Of a stretch of DNA of 64,000 nucleotides, positions 37,411 to 53,244 are shown piece after piece. The DNA is taken from positions 1 through 64,000 of the forward strand of contig QLIY01000318.1 in NCBI GenBank assembly GCA_003260075.1, given 5' to 3'. Under the pieces are notes generated by a model. That model saw only the letters and a list, made by a program, of their open reading frames with translations. It was not told the DNA's origin and searched no databases. Source of the stretch: Phallusia mammillata (Eukaryota > Chordata > Ascidiacea > Phlebobranchia > Ascidiidae). Within the stretch, counting starts at the first letter, position 1; each line of letters starts with the position of its first letter. The position numbers were made by a program, and so were the translations under genes.

Positions 37411-37941
37411 CTGATTTTTTTGTGCAGGCAGCTATTAAATCATCATTTAGTAAAACATTTGTTCCTAGATTTGAGCAGTTATTTTTAAGTCACCACAGAG
37501 TATGGTTGAAAATGCATTTAAGATAGTAAACGAAGCAGTCTTCGACCATTAAACAACTATGGTTCACATATGTTGCAAACACAATCGAATTGTCATTGGT
37601 CAGCAAATGCCGTAAACTGACAAAGTATTTAAGGCAAAGTCTTGTTGCTTTGGAAATCAAGATATGTCGGAAAAACAAGATCGAGCAAAAACTTGAACTT
37701 GTGTTTTAGGCAAAAAATGTTCGTGTAAGAGCATTTAATACAAAATGCTTTTTGCCCAACAAAGAGTGTTGGTTAACAGTTGTTGTGAATTTAATATTAT
37801 TGACAATCTTAAACAAACAATTTCTTGTTTCATTCGATTCTTGGCTTCAACAAAAACCACACGAATTGCAATTTTACAAAAGCAGCAAAAATGTGTTGAA
37901 CTTTCACCTAGTATCATTGAACTGTAATAAGCATGGGAATG

Positions 37942-41793
<3,852 letters not shown>

Positions 41794-43246
41794 TTAAATT
41801 GACATTTTTTGAAGAATTGGCAAAATCATGTCAAACTTTGGTCGTTTTGCAGCATCCTCATTCATACATATTTTCATCAGTTTGCAGATATGCGGAGAGA
41901 TTCCAGGAGGTATTGAAACCCTCATCCCTTCAAGCGCAATTCTCATGCCACATTCCATGTTCGAGAGGGGGGGGGGGAATTTTCATCAGTTTGCAGATAT
42001 GCGGTGAGATTCCAGGAGGTATTGAAACCCTCATCCCTTCAAGAGCAATTCTCATGCCACATTCCATGTTCGAGAGGTCAGAAAACGGAACCTCTCTTGA
42101 TACCATCTCCCAAAGAAGAATTGAAAAGCTCCACATATCAGCGGACTTCCGATTTATCTCTTCGTGTTTTCGTTGCAAAACTTCGGGAGCCATCCATGCC
42201 GGATTATACAGTTTTCCTGGTTCCTGAAATGAAAACTTCACATCGCCCATGTTTATTCTGCAATTCATGCCGTCCTCTATCATGATGTGCTTGCTGTTGA
42301 TGTGAAGCCGAGGAATTATCGGGTCAAGTGAATGCAGAAATGATATTCCGTTTGCAATGTTGGTGGCAAACAACACAGCACGAAAGTGGTCAACTGTAAC
42401 TGTTGACTCATGCAAAACATTATACAGAGAACCCACAGAGACATGTGGACTGACAGTTGCCAAAGTCTTGGGTGTGTTTACAATTCCCATCACTGGTAGA
42501 ACATTTGGATGTGAGAATATTCTCAGTCGTAAATACTCTTCATGAAATTCCCGACTTTTTCTGGATGTAATTTCCCGAATTTTTAGGATCTTTGCCACAA
42601 TTTCTTGTTGACCCCATCGACCTCTCCACGTCTCCCCTGAATGAGACGAAGCAATTTTTCCTTTCAAGTTGAGTTGACGAAGGTCAACATTTTCATGCTT
42701 GAGGGTTCCGTTCTTGGCACGGGTTCGGGTCGTACCAATAGAGACAACATTTTTATACTGGACATCATTCATGTCTTGGCCAAGAGTGGAAGCTAAGTCC
42801 TTTAGTTTCCGTGACAACTGAGGTCTTGCTCGGCTGAGAGGTGTCTGACCATATTTATTGCAAATTGTCACAAGACCTCCATTGGCAACCAATTCTTCAG
42901 CACAGACGGCGAACTGACCGAAACAAGCATAATGCAATGGTGTATTTCCATGCTCATTTATCGCATTGACATCGGCTTTTTGTTTGATCAACTTTTTCAT
43001 GATTTCTAGATGGCCCATCTGAGCAGCGTTATGTAGTGGAGTATCGTCGCCCATATTTGCAGAATTGACTCGCGCTCCTCGATTTATAAGAATATCGACG
43101 ATGTGTAGATGACCCTCCCTGCTTGCCCAATGCAGAGGACTGAACAAATGATCATCCCCTTGGTTAAGGTCATTCTCTGTGTTGTCCAACCAAACTTTTA
43201 CAGCGACCATATTCCCATCTTTGCAATGAGTGAAAATATCATTCAT
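41794..43246 (-). CDS. ILK: Integrin-linked kinase (pseudokinase scaffold), intronless
   Basis: ILK is a focal-adhesion scaffold of the IPP complex: its ankyrin repeats bind PINCH and its kinase-like domain binds parvin and the beta-integrin tail. The N-terminal part shows about five ankyrin repeats ([44 protein letters not shown]). The kinase-like part starts near [10 protein letters not shown] and keeps the ATP-site lysine (EIVAKILKI), while HRD is replaced by [10 protein letters not shown] and DFG by GDVKFSF, as in ILK of other animals, so it is a pseudokinase. It ends [17 protein letters not shown]. No intron interrupts it, unlike its neighbours. A G spacer at 41967-41977 repeats about 95 bases near the C-terminus (41872-41966 versus 41981-42075); the offset of 109 shifts the frame, so a raw ORF ends in Pro residues at the spacer. 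Collapsed, the protein is about 450 aa, the normal length. Confidence 0.95.
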
Positions 43247-43439
43247 TTTGCCCCAACAAAATACAACCCCTGCTAAAACGACTCGTTCTAAAGAGCAACA
43301 GTATATTTTGTGAACTTTATCATGTGGTTATAAATTTATTTTTACATAACATCCGAATAAACATGTTTTTTTGAAAATACTGACGCTAAAGTTCTTTTTT
43401 TCCTTTGTTAACAAACGATAAATTTATCGTGCACTGTAC

Positions 43440-43560
43440 TAGTCGCATTCAGTGTTATTTACCCTGATGAAGCGACCTGTATAGGACGTCGAAACGTCGG
43501 AATAAAATTACATTTGCCAAAGAGCTGTACAAACTGGATATTATGCCTGGCAGCAATAGC
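43440..43560 (+). mobile_element. Penelope-like/hammerhead repeat upstream of ILK
   Basis: Same unit as 37260. CTGATGA at 43464-43470 and GAAACGTC at 43491-43498, stem II with CCTGTATAGG. It lies about 200 bp before the ILK start codon on the opposite strand. Confidence 0.6.
43464..43498 (+). ncRNA. Hammerhead ribozyme-like core
   Basis: Both conserved boxes and a paired stem II are intact; near-identical to the copy at 37324, with compensating loop differences. Confidence 0.65.
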
Positions 43561-44410
43561 TTATACTGGACTTGATAAACTTGCTAAAAATGCTTGTCAT
43601 GGTGTTTTTGCTTTCCTTGGGCATTGGCTGGTTGTTACACAAATAGTAGTAAAACACAAACACTCTTACCGGAACATGTTTAACAATCGCTGTACTCTTT
43701 TCATTTTCCTGACAACACAGCTGATTAAATCATTAAATGCGCCCGAAAACAATTTTACAAAACTACATAATGACTCTGCTCCCCCGAAAACCATTTTTGG
43801 CAAAAAGGAGCATCCAATGAGAGCAACGTTTGTTCACTACAAAAATCAGCAAAAAATAATTTTATTTTATTTCGTACCTTAAACTTAAGTGTTTTTGTTA
43901 AAGAACGAAAACTATGAATTGTTTGGTTTAAGCAAAACCATTCGAAACGTAGCAAAAAAAACGTGTCATTACATTTACATTCACTTTCACTAAAACGAAC
44001 CAAGGTAAATTTCTTGACAGTTCAATTCTGGAATACAACAGATTGGGTCTGTAATTAACAAAGTGGTAGCATTGGCGCCTTGTTATTCATTATCATTATC
44101 ATATGTTTTTGTTAACTAACTAGGCGAAGAGTCTGCAAATAGTTTGTCGCAATACTTAATGAGAACAAGTGTTTTTCCTCTAACCATCGTTCGTATTGTA
44201 GGCACGCCTGCCTCGATGGCGACTTGTTAAAGGCGGCTACAGTGTAAACTATGATGTTCATTGCAAATTGTTTGGTAAGTCTGATCTTTGCATCTCAATA
44301 ACAGCTGACTGATTAACAGCAACACATATGTCTCTTCTTTCTTTGTATTCTTGAGTAAACGTTTCAAAGGTGAACGATGAAATCAGATTCCACATCCCCA
44401 AAGGGAGAAA

Positions 44411-44500
44411 AATAGAAGAAATAGACTAATAGAAGACTTAAAAATAGCCTCCTAGAAGACTAAAAATAGTCTAAGAATAGACTCAGAATAGACCCAGAAT
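44411..44500 (+). repeat. Imperfect short tandem repeat
   Basis: Repeated variants of TAGAAGACT, AAAAATAG and ATAGACTCAGA over about 90 bp. Confidence 0.6.
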
Positions 44501-45450
44501 TCCCCGGCGACAAAGTCGAAAATAAGCTATATATAGTAGAGCAAAATATTGGCTATTGCGTAAAACCTTTTTTCCTTTAAGTTATAGAATTCATTTTATG
44601 GCAAAGGTGCGATTTATAATGTCATAGCGCTCTCTAACCGAGCTGCTATGCTTCTTCTCAAGTACGGGCGGCTGTGTTCTACTTTAAACTTGAAACGGAA
44701 ACGACAGTATAAACAAGAGGAAGTATGCGTAATGATGAACAAACACCTTATGTTTGTGCAGAACATTCCAGAATAACCAAGTGACTCAAAATATCTTATG
44801 ACTTGCATGAGAACGGAAATACCAACACTTACATCCAGTTATAAAGAGGTTAAACACTTCCACTGCATGCTGTGCATCATTATTGCAAACAAGATGCTAA
44901 CGTTAGCCTAAACATAAACTTTGTGCACATTAATATCATGACCGCTACACTATTAGCATATGTGGTTTTGTTGTTACGCCATCTGTTTGCCATTGCTGGT
45001 TGGTTGTGTCACAGTAATGGCAAGGTCAATCGTTAAGTTTGCAGCAAAGTAGTTTGTCAGTGGTGTAACAGTAAGAGTTGCTTTAATACACCGGGACTGC
45101 AAATAATAAATTGTACGTAATGTCGAAATGCAATTAAACTGGACGCCATGATTTGCTTTCGTGAAGTTTGGTTGGCGAGATAGAACAGCACCCCATAAAT
45201 TAAATCAAGAAGAAATACGGACAAAACAGGCAGGAAGATATCATGTTTGTTCACAGGCGAAATATAAGTTTTGTCATGCACAATATTTGTTTGGGGTAAA
45301 CAAGGTTTTGGCAGTTCTCTATAGTTTATGGACTGTTACGGAATTTACAACCCTAAATCACAGACCAAGGGGCGTTTGCACACAGGGCTAGAATAAACAC
45401 GCGTAATGTTTGAGCCACTTACTTAGGAGAAGTTCTTTCCAGGAATCAGC

Positions 45451-45926
45451 CAGTGGTTCTCAGCGGATGGTCGGTGATGACAGGACGTTGAATATATAAA
45501 TCGCAGAACCCCAGGCCCATTGAAGGCGTAATACCGAATCAGCCGGTCACCAAGCATTCACCACCGGGTGATTCAGTATGGCCCCTTCAATGGACCTGGG
45601 GTACTGTGATTTATGTATGGGTGTGCTGTGATTGCTTGTCTGCATAGACGCTTCAGGGCTGATCCCAGTTATGAATTTATGTTCATCTGAAACAGTTGCA
45701 CATAATTTGTGAGTATTCAGAACGAAAAAGCTTAAGGAAGTTATTCTCCATTTATTGTTAGCTGTCAGTTGTTTGATATAACTCCTCGGAATTTAGTTTT
45801 AAAGTAATACATTTCATGCCAATATGCTTGTTGTGGATGCTTTCTTTATCCTTAATGAGCAATGGACTGGTCCACGATATTCATTTAATTGAACTAGAGG
45901 TCCACGGCCTGATTAGTTGAGAACCA
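45451..45926. mobile_element. hAT-type ends enclosing an inverted SINE tail
   Basis: CAGTGGTTCTCAG at 45451 and GTTGAGAACCACT near 45925 are inverted. Inside, 45506-45552 and 45557-45604 are arms of a hairpin made of SINE-tail words (CCCAGGCCCATTGAAGGC versus GCCCCTTCAATGGACCTGGG). Confidence 0.5.
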
Positions 45927-46530
45927 CTTTACATCTCGCTTGTCAGCAACAGTATAGCATGGGAATACTTTGTTAATTATTGATTAGTTTTTATAAGAGA
46001 AATAGTTCTAAGTATCACTTATCATTGCGTTAATATTAACAATATTACTTGAATGTAAGTGTAAAGTCATAACAGACTACAAGAATCAGCATCTGTAACT
46101 GCGGGGTGATGACCGACGGGTCTGTCTTTACTTATCAAATATACTCATAAAATACCTTTTTTGCAGTCTGTCAGCTTCGGTGTTAGTTACAGACCTCCTC
46201 CACTGTTTTTGTTGTTTTTGTCCGGTTTTGCGGCTGTTACTTTCTTAGTAATTTAACGTTTTTAACTTTTATGTGTATTTATCGTTTTTTTTCTTTTTAG
46301 ACGGAAACTGACGATGCCTTTATAGGCGAAATTAATATTAATGTTGCAAATAAAACTTTACACTGACGCTGGTTAGCCTACTGTGTAGTAAAAAACGTAC
46401 TCAACAAAATTCATGAAATCTTTACAAATCTTTTATGTTGAAACTTATAAATTAGTACCGGTAACTTTTATAGGACTTTTCCTGACAAAAACTATTTGTA
46501 AAAGTTGATTGAAGTAAAAACGTGGACCGG

Positions 46531-48677
46531 ATGTGGAGCAAAGGATTTTATCTTTTTGTTTGTATTTTGGTTCTTTCCGCTGTGCTGGGTATGTTCATAA
46601 TGTTTTCATCTTAAACACTAGTTATGTTTATTTGATCTCCGAAATGAAACCGTGTTACTATTTTAGCGATGGCAATTTTGGTAAAGCTTATAAATTATTT
46701 ACGTACTGCTATCACATATGATTCGCAATTAGGGAAACTTATGCTGCCTATAATAAAATCCAACAAAAGTTGGTTATTTGACTAGCATTTTATACAGTGT
46801 GTGTAGAGCAGCGGTTCCCAAATAGGGTCTGCGGTCCTTTAGAGGTCCGTGAGGCAATTTTGGGGGGACCGTGAAGCGGTTGAAGCAATTCTATAATCTT
46901 ATTTGGCGTCAGTTTGTGCCACTAAATAAGTTTAAATCAAAGTAGAATTGAGAATCGATTCTCTCCATTGCTAAACAATAGCCTTTATTGAATGACAACT
47001 ATCCGAAAATGCAATTGTTCGCGCACAATCGTAATGTTTTTTGTCCTGTTTGTGATGTCATATGCTGTCTTTGGATGATTATTATGCGCAAATTTGCATA
47101 ACTAGCTAAAATCCTGCAATCAACTTTCGTTTGTGTGAAATACACATTTAGGCTTAAGGACCGCGAGCCCTCGAAATAATGTCGAAGAGACCGTTTCGAA
47201 AAAAAATATGAAAAAGTTTGGGAACCACTGGTGTAGACGGAGCTTGTGTGCACGACAGCACAACAAAACATAAAGGGATAATAGCCAAGTGCAATCAAAG
47301 TTACTTGCTGTTAAAGTTTATAGATCCATTCCATTGCACTTTCAGGTAATTATGGGACTAAGGCAAGTGGAAACCAGGTTGATGGCAAAAGTAGAAGGAC
47401 TCATCACGGCATCTTCACATTGTATTTAAGACGTGAGTTTTTTGGTAACGTTAAAAAATCAATTTAGGTGCAGATAAAATTTAAAATTAATGTTCCGGCT
47501 TTTGTAACTTGGTTTGAAAAAGCATTTTGCAAGATTTACACCTGTGTAATAAGGTTTTATAGTTTCTTTGTCTCGCCATAAATTTACTGCCTCGTGCAGC
47601 TTTATAGCCGGAAGGAGTTTGTTTATTCGGAGGCAGTCGACGTCAATGTACAAATATTTTTGACGATTAGTGACAACCACTGCGTTTTTGGAATTTAAAG
47701 TCCATCTTATTTTCGCAAACGCGTAATAATGCCTATTATGAGCAAAATAATTCTTATTGTAACCGATTATTTCATCTTAATTTGAATGCATGAATTTTAT
47801 ACTATGCTACAAATACGGAAAAAATTTGCAAACTTTATGCAAAAAAGTGCAAACATTTCAGCAACATTCAAATAGTTGAGGTAAATCGCACTTAAACGGG
47901 TTGACTCATTTTTCCTATTTGTTTTGCTTTCCCTTTTCACATGGCCGTGAGTTTGTTAATTTTTAACTTTTTTGTTTGTGTTTGTCAGACTTACAGTCTT
48001 ACAATGTTGTACCGAGATTGTGCTTGTTAGTTTGCCGACCTTCAGAAAGAGAAAATAACAGACTTGCCGGTATGTTCTTTTTCACACATATTTGTGTCAC
48101 ATTTTTCCAAAATACAAGCAGATACTGTAAAAGCATGGAGCCAATAAATGATAAGCTGCAGACAGTGCACACTGTTCTGTGTGAGGCTTGGATTTTTACC
48201 CGTTTTTTTACCCGCTCCCAACAAACTGGAGTGCCGAGTTGCCGGGGGCACGGTCGTATATTCACCAGAAACACCCACTAAAAGTCATTTTCACTTTACC
48301 TTCATTCCCGAATTTAATCGACTATTTCACATACTATATTGTTTATAGTGAGGTTTATCACGCTCATTTACTCTATGAGACCTGTTTAGGGCCAAAATTA
48401 ATACCGCATTCCAACACGAGATTGCTATCTACATTTTAAGGGGGCCACATGGCCTTCATGGTAACGGGGGCCACGAGGCCAAAAAGTTACTTTAAGGGGG
48501 CAATGGTCCACGAAAGGTTGGGAACCACTGAACTAAACTTTTCACTAAGTTGTTTTTTTACCATTACATGTGCATATTGTTAAGAAATCTTTTCAAACTA
48601 TATAGCACTTTTAAAAGTTATTAATTGCACATACAATTTCTTTACATTGTGAAATTCACATAAAAATCGAGACGTAA

Positions 48678-48772
<95 letters not shown>

Positions 48773-48996
48773 AAAAAAATGTGCAAAGTTTTAGAGTTTA
48801 GCATCACTGTGGACTTTACCCACAATGCACTTTTTGATGACGTTTAAAGATTTTTACATCACAGAGCAGACGGAAATTAAACCCAATCAATCACCTTTAA
48901 CTCCTACTTGTGTTTAACCTAATAACATGTTTTATTGATTTTTCAGCGATGTTGTGTGTCTACTGCCGACGAATGAAGGTTTCAGCCGTACTTTGA
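46531..48996 (+). CDS. Candidate secreted peptide precursor (about 92 aa, four exons)
   Basis: I do not recognise this gene. Four short exons join with all introns in phase 1: 46531-46588, 47346-47432, 47989-48069, 48947-48996, each with GT/AG borders and good polypyrimidine tracts. Residues 1-19 (MWSKGFYLFVCILVLSAVL) look like a signal peptide, followed by GNYGTKASGN. A basic KSRR site precedes THHGIFTLYLRHLQSY; further on lie LCLLVC and LCVYCRR, giving four cysteines spaced C-x3-C-x14-C-x2-C, and a second dibasic RR near the C-terminus. That is the layout of a processed prohormone or a small disulfide peptide. HHGIFT after a basic site recalls the N-terminus of glucagon/PACAP-type peptides, but the rest does not match, so this is only a hint. 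Introns 1 and 3 hold transposon copies, and intron 3 a C-run gap. The first downstream AATAAA is at 49424. It may instead be a chance chain of splice-like sites. Confidence 0.45.
46809..47230. mobile_element. hAT-type MITE in intron 1 of the peptide gene
   Basis: CAGCGGTTCCCAAAT at 46809 and TTTGGGAACCACTG ending 47230 are inverted. Flanks GTGTAGAG and GTGTAGAC agree in 7 of 8 bases. Confidence 0.75.
48123..48530. mobile_element. Composite transposon fragments in intron 3 of the peptide gene
   Basis: 48123-48190 shares AAGCATGGAGCCAATAAATG and CAGACAGTGCACA with 33800-33850. The right part ends GGTTGGGAACCACTG at 48530 and resembles the MITE at 38219. Confidence 0.45.
48679..48770. other. 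92-base C run, gap filler
   Basis: Pure C followed by a short A run, in intron 3 of the candidate peptide gene; sequence is probably missing here. Confidence 0.6.
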
Positions 48997-50637
48997 CTTT
49001 CCTTGTGTGTATTTCCCACCACACTCTCACGCGTGCAAATACACAAGCATTAATTGCACCATAATTATCGCTTTGTCAATAATTGCGTAACAAGGGCCCT
49101 GTGTTTACCAATGTTGAAACTTAAAATAACTTTCCCTGCAACTCTCATGCTGTAAAATAAGCAAGTTGAACACAAAGTTTAAATCTTAGGTTATTTAACA
49201 CAGTTTAAATCAATTTTTCAAATCTGTTAAATCTCTAAATCAAAACTAAATCTGTTTAAATCAAAGTTAAAATCTACTTTGTTACAAAATAAGTCGTCAC
49301 GCAATTCGCTGCAGCAAGGAACCATGCACTGCCAATGCGCTTTGCCAAAATTTTCTGGAGGCCAATTCAGCAATTATCACAAAATTGTTTCGCAATTTAA
49401 GAGCATTAATTTGTAGAAACCGCAATAAACTAATACTGCACTTATTGTAGTTGGTCAAACTAATTAATATTTGTTGTGTTTTCAACATGGTGTTTTTTGT
49501 CACTAACTTTGTCCATTCTGCTGCTAACTGTATTTCACGGGATTTAAACCTATGACCTGTGGTTTAAAAATATTTCATGTCTAAATGTGCATCAAGATTC
49601 AATTCGGCAATATGTTGTGCATTAAACGTATAAATTTGTGGTTTTCGAAGGACGCTATGTTTTGTAATGTGACCACTGGATGTCCCACAAGAGCTTAATT
49701 TAAAAGATTTTAAATCATTAAATGAATTACTTCGTAAAATGTATAAAAACGTGCACTTGTTTTGTCTATTGTGACCAAATAAACAAACACCTGGTTATAA
49801 AATACTGAGACGTGTTAGTGACAAAGAAATGTCTTTGACTGAAATAATGGAAAAGCACTTGTGGAAATTATTTAGAGGAATATGACATTTTAGGTAGAGC
49901 TACTGACACCATTACGCAAATGACAACCAAAAGTTGATGGTTATATCTCCATAAATATTCTCGGTTAGGGCTATTAGGGTTGGGGTAAGGTATTAGCACT
50001 TAAAATTCAATAAAATTAACCCAAAAAATTAGTTACTAATGTCACAATTTTAAAAACTTATTTCCCAACCCAACTCATTGATAGCCGCGAAATAAAAAAA
50101 TCAGCTCTTTACGCCTACTTGTGAAAGCGAATCTCCCGAGGTTGTTATAGTGTTAGTAGCGCTACCGATATTTTAATGTTTGCAAGTTTAGAAAGAGTTG
50201 GCATGGCAACAAAATTCTGGAAGTAATAAATAATGTTGAACGAGAAAAACAAGTCTATTGTGACGTATTCAAGTATATTGATATTCAAGTATAAACATTT
50301 CCGTGCTAACATTGAATTTAAACAGCTCGCCACGAAACAATCTCTTGTTGCAATCAAACCACATTCGGTTTACACATTTTTTCTTGTAAGCACAAACACA
50401 AGAAGCGTGTTAATAAGCTATTGCTGCCAGGAATAATGTATAAACAAGTATTGCTCATCCAGCAGTTTTATTATAATTAATCGACGTTCCGATGTCCTAT
50501 ATAGCCTACAAGACGCCTTCATATGTATAATGGCATACCTTGCAAGTCAAATATTAACAACTGCTGGATGAGCAATTCTCGGTTATACTAGAAATTTGTT
50601 TCAAGGTCAACTGTTTTAAAAATTCGCCAGAAAAAGG
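48997..50637. other. No gene seen
   Basis: AT-rich. 49424 and 49765 have AATAAA on the plus strand. 50405-50600 is a degenerate relative of the hammerhead-bearing repeat (CTATTGCTGCCAGGAATAAT, GACGTTCCGATGTCC). Confidence 0.45.
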
Positions 50638-50988
50638 TTAAAGAATTTCTGCGATAAAAAAACCAATAACTCCATGGTTCGTTTCTTTTTCCTGTTCATT
50701 TCGCCGAAATGACCACAGTGACTGATCAGTAGAGGAATTAGAAAACATAGAAATGCCATTGAAGCATAACTGTGAGCCAAAACTAATTTCAACATCCCGT
50801 TCTAAATGTTGCGCATAAACTGGAAATAATCTTGAATTTAACGCATGGTTGGGTTGCATTGTGGGAACCACGTTCCAAACCCCGGGTGGGGGGGATATTT
50901 CTGGCTCCTGGCTATTGTCACGTAACAAAATATGATGACTAATAAAAGAGGAACGTTCCATTTCTGAATCGTTTTCGGGTTGAATGAG
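50638..50988 (-). CDS. Coding-like terminal exon, product unknown
   Basis: An open reading frame of 116 codons ends at a stop at 50638 and begins at a good 3' splice site (gtcatttttcag) at 50989. The frame opens before the ATG (LIQPENDSEMERSS), so it looks like the last exon of a spliced gene rather than a single-exon gene. The product is polar, with PPPGVW, a run of Asn/Gln/Ser and no transmembrane or signal segment, and I see no known domain. A minus-strand AATAAA lies at about 50468. I could not identify upstream exons between 51.0 and 53 kb. Confidence 0.35.
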   Translation of the reverse strand, partial: LIQPENDSEMERSSFISHHILLRDNSQEPEISPPPGVWNVVPTMQPNHALNSRLFPVYAQHLERDVEISFGSQLCFNGISMFSNSSTDQSLWSFRRNEQEKETNHGVIGFFIAEIL

Positions 50989-52989
50989 CTGAAAAATGAC
51001 AACAAATTTTCAAAAAAAGCTTTTGAATTTTGCTTGGAATCGTTTTACTATTTATAAACGGTTGACTTGAAAAAACAAATTCAGGACCATATTTTAACAA
51101 ACATTGCGAAAGTTTGGAACACTCTACAGTGTAACTGGATCGTGGTCTGTACGAGCGAAATTGTGTGTGTGAGTATAATGTGGCTCTTTGTGGTAACCCA
51201 ATTAAAAAATGTGGCTCTTTGTGGTAACATGGTAAAAATGTGGCTCTTTGTCTTTAACCGGTTGGCCACCCCTGCTCTACACAGATCTGTTCATAAGTTT
51301 AATGACAAAAAATAACGGCCCAAATAGACGTAAAAAACGACATGCTTTGAAACGTTTCAGCAAATGCTCATGTCATTATCAGTGATATGAAGGGCCACAT
51401 CAGTTACACCCGTTTATTCTTATCCGTTTGGTATCACTGATAATGCCATGATGAGCATTTACCGAAACGTTGGAATAATAAAGTATGTCTTTTTTTGTGT
51501 CTATTTGGGATGTTATTTTCATCATTAAATTGTGAAAGTTGATGGTGAAATGGACGTTACGCTGGTTGTCTAATGATTTCCACGAACCAACGCGCAGAAG
51601 TAAATTGATATGCACCGCTGCACCCCACGTATATGCTGCAAATCTTGATCTTAGATTTCGGCTCATACAAAAATGACATCTGATCCAAAAACTATTTTTC
51701 GCAAAATATTTTGGGTGTTATTTGTTCCAAGAATTCTTTATTTGACTTGTTCCTAGCATTTAACAGTGTTGTGTATAATGACATGTTGAAGGTAATGCTT
51801 GGTAAGCTAAGCGAATACGAATAATTATGTGGAAAATACAGCTCCTTTTTACTGGTTTTATAGGTTTTACTTGCTGGTTAGGTTTTGCATTTTATTTCAT
51901 ATGAAAGTGACAAGGATTGGCTAAACGTCATGTGGTATACAAATATTTTGGTTTATCCGTTTCTTGTTAAGAATCTTCAAACCGTGAATTGCGTACTTAG
52001 ATCAAATGAAAAGTTAAGTTTTTAACTGATGCATGAAAACTTGGTGTTCAATTTCGTGTCAAGTTACAATTGTTTGTTTTTTGCCTAAAAATAGTTTAGT
52101 GGCCATCAACATTTGAGCCTATCTTCTAGATTAGCATGCAATCGCCCAAAAACGGAATCTCAAGTTAATCATAGTACGCCAGGCCTATCAAAGGCGTTAT
52201 ACCGAATCTCAAGTTAAATTTTAGTCAACTTGTTTAAAACTAATTTATATTTAGGAATTAACACGCTTCGAGTTTGTGAAAGCAAATAACATAATCACCC
52301 AAGGAAAAACGTTTCTTGAATTTTGTAAACGCAACGGAAGTCGAACCTCATTCAAACTTATGAAACTTTAAAGCAATGATTTGACACATTTAATGGAAGT
52401 TCGGGCCGAAAGCGAAACAACGCTAAAAGAAAATTGACGTAACAAGTTTTAAGCGGCCGAAACTTCGGTGCATCACTGGTTTCGACTTCTCGTTTTCTCG
52501 CCCGTTTTCATTGCATCAAATGTAATTCTATTTTTATATTGACCCGCACTATATCGGCACAGGGCACAAAAAGTCAGGCAACCGAAAGTATTTAAACTAA
52601 AAATACGGGGTTTAATTCGGCAATTGGCATGAAAAGTTTGATAGTTTTTTTTACTTATACAGATCTGACCTGAATCGTTAAAACTTGCCCCGAAAATGTT
52701 ACAACTGGTTTCGGTAGATTGTGTAAATATAGTTTTAATATAAAATCTGGTTTAAAAGTTAGTCTAAAAGTAATAGTGACCTCAAATATATTTCAAGGCA
52801 AGGATGAGAACCAATCAACGCGATCACTTTACAACACGCATCAGCTCAAATTCCTTGTTTCTTCCAGGAATAGAAAAATCGTGGCTTGTTGGTCGATCAC
52901 ACGAAGCTTAAAAATCACCCCATACCAATGACTCACTGTCCACCCATTCTAGAATAGCGCATCTTGTTTGCAGTAACTTCGTTCCTGTG
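50989..52989. other. No gene seen; repeats
   Basis: 51160-51275 repeats ATGTGGCTCTTTGTGGTAAC and ends GGTTGGCCACCCCTG, probably a hAT fragment. A hammerhead-like inverted pair follows. 52177-52212 is a SINE-tail fragment. Confidence 0.45.
51350..51480. ncRNA. Inverted pair of hammerhead-like cores
   Basis: Minus strand near 51382: CTGATAATGACATGAGC then GCTGAAACGTTTC. Plus strand near 51436: CTGATAATGCCATGATGAGC then ACCGAAACGTTGG. CTGATGA is CTGATAA in both and the last box is ACGTT, so these are variants of another repeat family with the same layout as 39021/39110. Confidence 0.4.
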
Positions 52990-53140
52990 TGACGTCACAG
53001 ACGGTATAAAAGCGATTGTGTGTTTGTCGGCAAAACATTGCGGCCGTGTTTGGTTGCGAAAATAATCGCCAAAGTTGTTCAAGCGGAACTTATAGCGCGC
53101 TGCGTTTATGACGTCACAATGCACGGACAAAGCTATAAAA
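52990..53140 (+). promoter_or_regulatory. Tandem CRE + TATA promoter
   Basis: Two perfect palindromic cAMP-response elements (TGACGTCA) at 52990-52997 and 53109-53116 are each followed by a TATA box: TATAAAAG at 53005-53012 and TATAAAA at 53134-53140. The spacing differs (8 and 17 bp). Both are followed by a GCGATTGTG-like stretch, so the two promoter units may be an old local duplication. Transcription would run rightward into the short ORF at 53245. This suggests a CREB/ATF-responsive gene. Confidence 0.5.
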
Positions 53141-53244
53141 CGTGAGCGCGATTGTGAAAAGTTTTAGAAGGAAAATCCGAGAGGGGTTGAAACGAGGAGT
53201 TTGAGTTGAAGGAGATAAACTGAAGTTTGATCAATGACGTGATA

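Larger units (their letters stand above)
43561..46530. other. No gene seen between ILK and the peptide gene
   Basis: Contains a degenerate AT-rich short repeat at about 44411-44500 (words such as AATAGACTCAGAATAGACCC), a MITE and SINE tail near 45.5 kb, and chance ORFs below 125 codons without domain signals. Confidence 0.5.

Noticed and set aside
42004-42285. Plus-strand ORFs over ILK
   Set aside because: They are antisense shadows of the clear ILK frame.
51400-51666. Minus-strand ORF as the exon upstream of the 50.6 kb exon
   Set aside because: It overlaps the hammerhead-type repeat and no donor joins it in frame convincingly.
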